Assembly: GCF_003544875.1 (NCBI RefSeq)
Contig: NZ_CP032093.1
Coordinates: 1,612,001 to 1,676,000, forward strand
Direction of reading: 5' to 3'
DNA length: 64,000 bases
DNA from: Vibrio alfacsensis
Lineage (GTDB): Bacteria > Pseudomonadota > Gammaproteobacteria > Enterobacterales > Vibrionaceae
The notes beneath the pieces are model-generated. The model worked only from the letters and a program-made list of their open reading frames with translations. It searched no databases and was not told the DNA's origin. Both the position numbers and the translations under genes were made by a program. Positions 62,908 to 64,000 of this stretch are shown one piece after another; the first letter of the stretch is position 1, and each line of letters begins with the position of its first letter.

Positions 62908-63426
62908 ATGATTACCCCACCGAACACCAACCATACCTATCCGCGATCTTTTAGCCATATTGGCATTTCGGTTCCTGATTTAGATGCGGCAGTAAAATTT
63001 TATACTGAGGTTCTAGGCTGGTATCTGATCATGAAACCCACCGAGATTCTTGAGGATGACTCGGCGATAGGTGAAATGTGTACCGATGTATTTGGCGCTG
63101 GATGGGAACGATTTAGAATTGCTCACTTGTCTACTGGTGACCGAGTTGGTGTGGAGATCTTCGAATTTAAAGATCAAGAAAACCCAGAAGATAACTTTGA
63201 GTATTGGAAAACAGGTATCTTTCATTTTTGTGTGCAAGACCCTGATGTAGAGGGACTCGCAGAAAAGATTGTCGCGGCCGGGGGCAAAAAACGTATGAAA
63301 GCACCCCGCTATTATTATCCAGGAGAAAAGCCATATCGAATGATCTATATGGAAGACCCGTTTGGTAACATTCTCGAAATCTATAGCCACAGTTATGAGT
63401 TGCACTATTCTGCGGGCGCATACTAG
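62908..63426 (+). CDS. VOC-family (glyoxalase-like) protein
   Basis: About 172 residues, a single VOC domain. SFSHIGISVPDLDAAVKFYTE supplies the first metal-site His, HLSTGDRVGVEIFEF the first Glu-type ligand, IFHFCVQDPDVEGLAEKI the second His, and MIYMEDPFGNILEIYSHS the last Glu: the H-E-H-E set of Ni/Zn/Fe-dependent VOC enzymes. It could be a lactoylglutathione lyase-like, dioxygenase or resistance enzyme. ATG 62908 is chosen for AAGGAG 9 bases upstream; ATG 62899 overlaps it. Convergent with the LysR gene at the window edge. Confidence 0.82.
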   Translation: MITPPNTNHTYPRSFSHIGISVPDLDAAVKFYTEVLGWYLIMKPTEILEDDSAIGEMCTDVFGAGWERFRIAHLSTGDRVGVEIFEFKDQENPEDNFEYWKTGIFHFCVQDPDVEGLAEKIVAAGGKKRMKAPRYYYPGEKPYRMIYMEDPFGNILEIYSHSYELHYSAGAY

Positions 63427-63445
63427 ACGTTGAAAGATTCATAGA

Positions 63446-64000
63446 CTAGACAACGTCCCAGTAGCATAAGGTGTGACTACTTGTGCTACGGAATTTCTCT
63501 TCTAAAAAGTCAATCACTACCCTCACTTTTGCTGCAAGGTTATCCGTCTCAAGATAAAGTGCACTAATAGATTGCTGTTCTAGACTAGTCGAAACTTCGT
63601 AATTTTCTAGTAAAGGGACCAACTTACCACTCTTTAATTCTTCCCCAATCAACCAAGTAGGAAAAACCACTATCCCGCTTCCACCCACCGCACTTACGAC
63701 CAAGGTTTCCGCATTGTTACTGTAGAGTGACCCAGAAACCTCATACGGTTCTAATTTATCCTTACCGACAAACCAACGCTGCAATCCACTGGTGCCCTTA
63801 AACACAAGACAGTTATGTTGTTCGAGTTCTTCTGGTTTACTTGGGATGCCATAAGACTTTAGATAACTTGGGCTTGCCGCCATTATATAGCGCTGCTTGG
63901 CAAAACGTTTCATTCTTAGGGAAGAGTCTTGCGGTACACCAATGCGGATCATTAAATCAATCGACTCTGCGGCGGGATCGACAAAGGCGTCAGTCTGCTG
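63446..64000 (-). CDS. LysR-family transcriptional regulator (partial, 5' end beyond window)
   Basis: 185 residues of the effector-binding domain, open to the last base of the window. It reads FVDPAAESIDLMIRIGVPQD, then the loop ASPSYLKSYGIPSKPEEL and the C-terminal helix LAAKVRVVIDFLEEKF, the classic end of the AaeR/DsdC-like LysR group. The first in-frame ATG at 63952 is internal to the domain and is not the start. The N-terminal HTH lies beyond 64000. Confidence 0.87.
   Translation of the reverse strand, partial: QQTDAFVDPAAESIDLMIRIGVPQDSSLRMKRFAKQRYIMAASPSYLKSYGIPSKPEELEQHNCLVFKGTSGLQRWFVGKDKLEPYEVSGSLYSNNAETLVVSAVGGSGIVVFPTWLIGEELKSGKLVPLLENYEVSTSLEQQSISALYLETDNLAAKVRVVIDFLEEKFRSTSSHTLCYWDVV

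Overview
The window is about 64 kb of a Vibrio chromosome, most like the Harveyi clade (V. parahaemolyticus, V. harveyi, V. alginolyticus). The genus call rests on a complete syp-type symbiosis/biofilm polysaccharide locus in canonical gene order, an AcfD/SslE-type M60 lipoprotein, a ToxR-type membrane transcription factor with a ToxS/VtrC-like partner, a periplasmic LigE-type DNA ligase and an hpd-hmgA-fah-maiA tyrosine degradation operon. Species cannot be fixed from the sequence alone.

Layout. 1-14.9 kb is mixed accessory and housekeeping content: a DUF3080 lipoprotein, LigE, a small P-loop kinase, the 1494-residue AcfD-like lipoprotein, a maltose/galactoside-type acetyltransferase, a DUF962/Mpo1 membrane protein, an EamA exporter, HdeD, a YbdG-like MscS channel, a secreted penicillin V acylase/bile salt hydrolase family enzyme and a tandem universal stress protein. 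15.1-37.3 kb is the centrepiece: an H-NOX nitric-oxide sensor, a soluble hybrid histidine kinase, then sypA-B-C-D, a free-standing HPt protein, sypG and sypH-R. Four promoters (before sypA, sypI, sypM and sypP) carry sigma-54 -24/-12 elements, each preceded by 63-73 bp by a TTCTCA-type site, as expected for the enhancer-binding protein SypG. The sypE and sypF genes of V. fischeri are absent. The locus therefore encodes every step of a possible relay: H-NOX, kinase with receiver, HPt, SypG.

37.3-43 kb holds two tRNA-Val(GAC) genes, two hypothetical genes and the tyrosine/homogentisate operon. 43.4-49.3 kb holds an outer-membrane-type protein divergent from the ToxR/VtrA-like and ToxS/VtrC-like pair, followed by two paralogous MFS exporters. 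49.8-53.5 kb holds a YtcJ-like amidohydrolase and a Vibrio-type lipoprotein. 54-57.9 kb is a peptide-utilisation island: an M20 peptidase and an Xaa-Pro aminopeptidase flank the stumps of a deleted oligopeptide ABC transporter. 58.1-59.1 kb is a dead IS5-family element. 59.3-62.7 kb is a LysR regulator with an oxidoreductase and an MFS exporter that share a near-identical operator. The window ends in a VOC-family protein and a partial LysR gene.

A technical pattern runs through the window. At least ten genes are broken or altered by a one-base-type frame change, several in or beside homopolymers, while both flanking reading frames stay well conserved. This looks more like residual indel error in the assembly than real decay. 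Genes marked as frameshifted may be intact in the organism. The opp remnants and the IS element are different and look like true decay.
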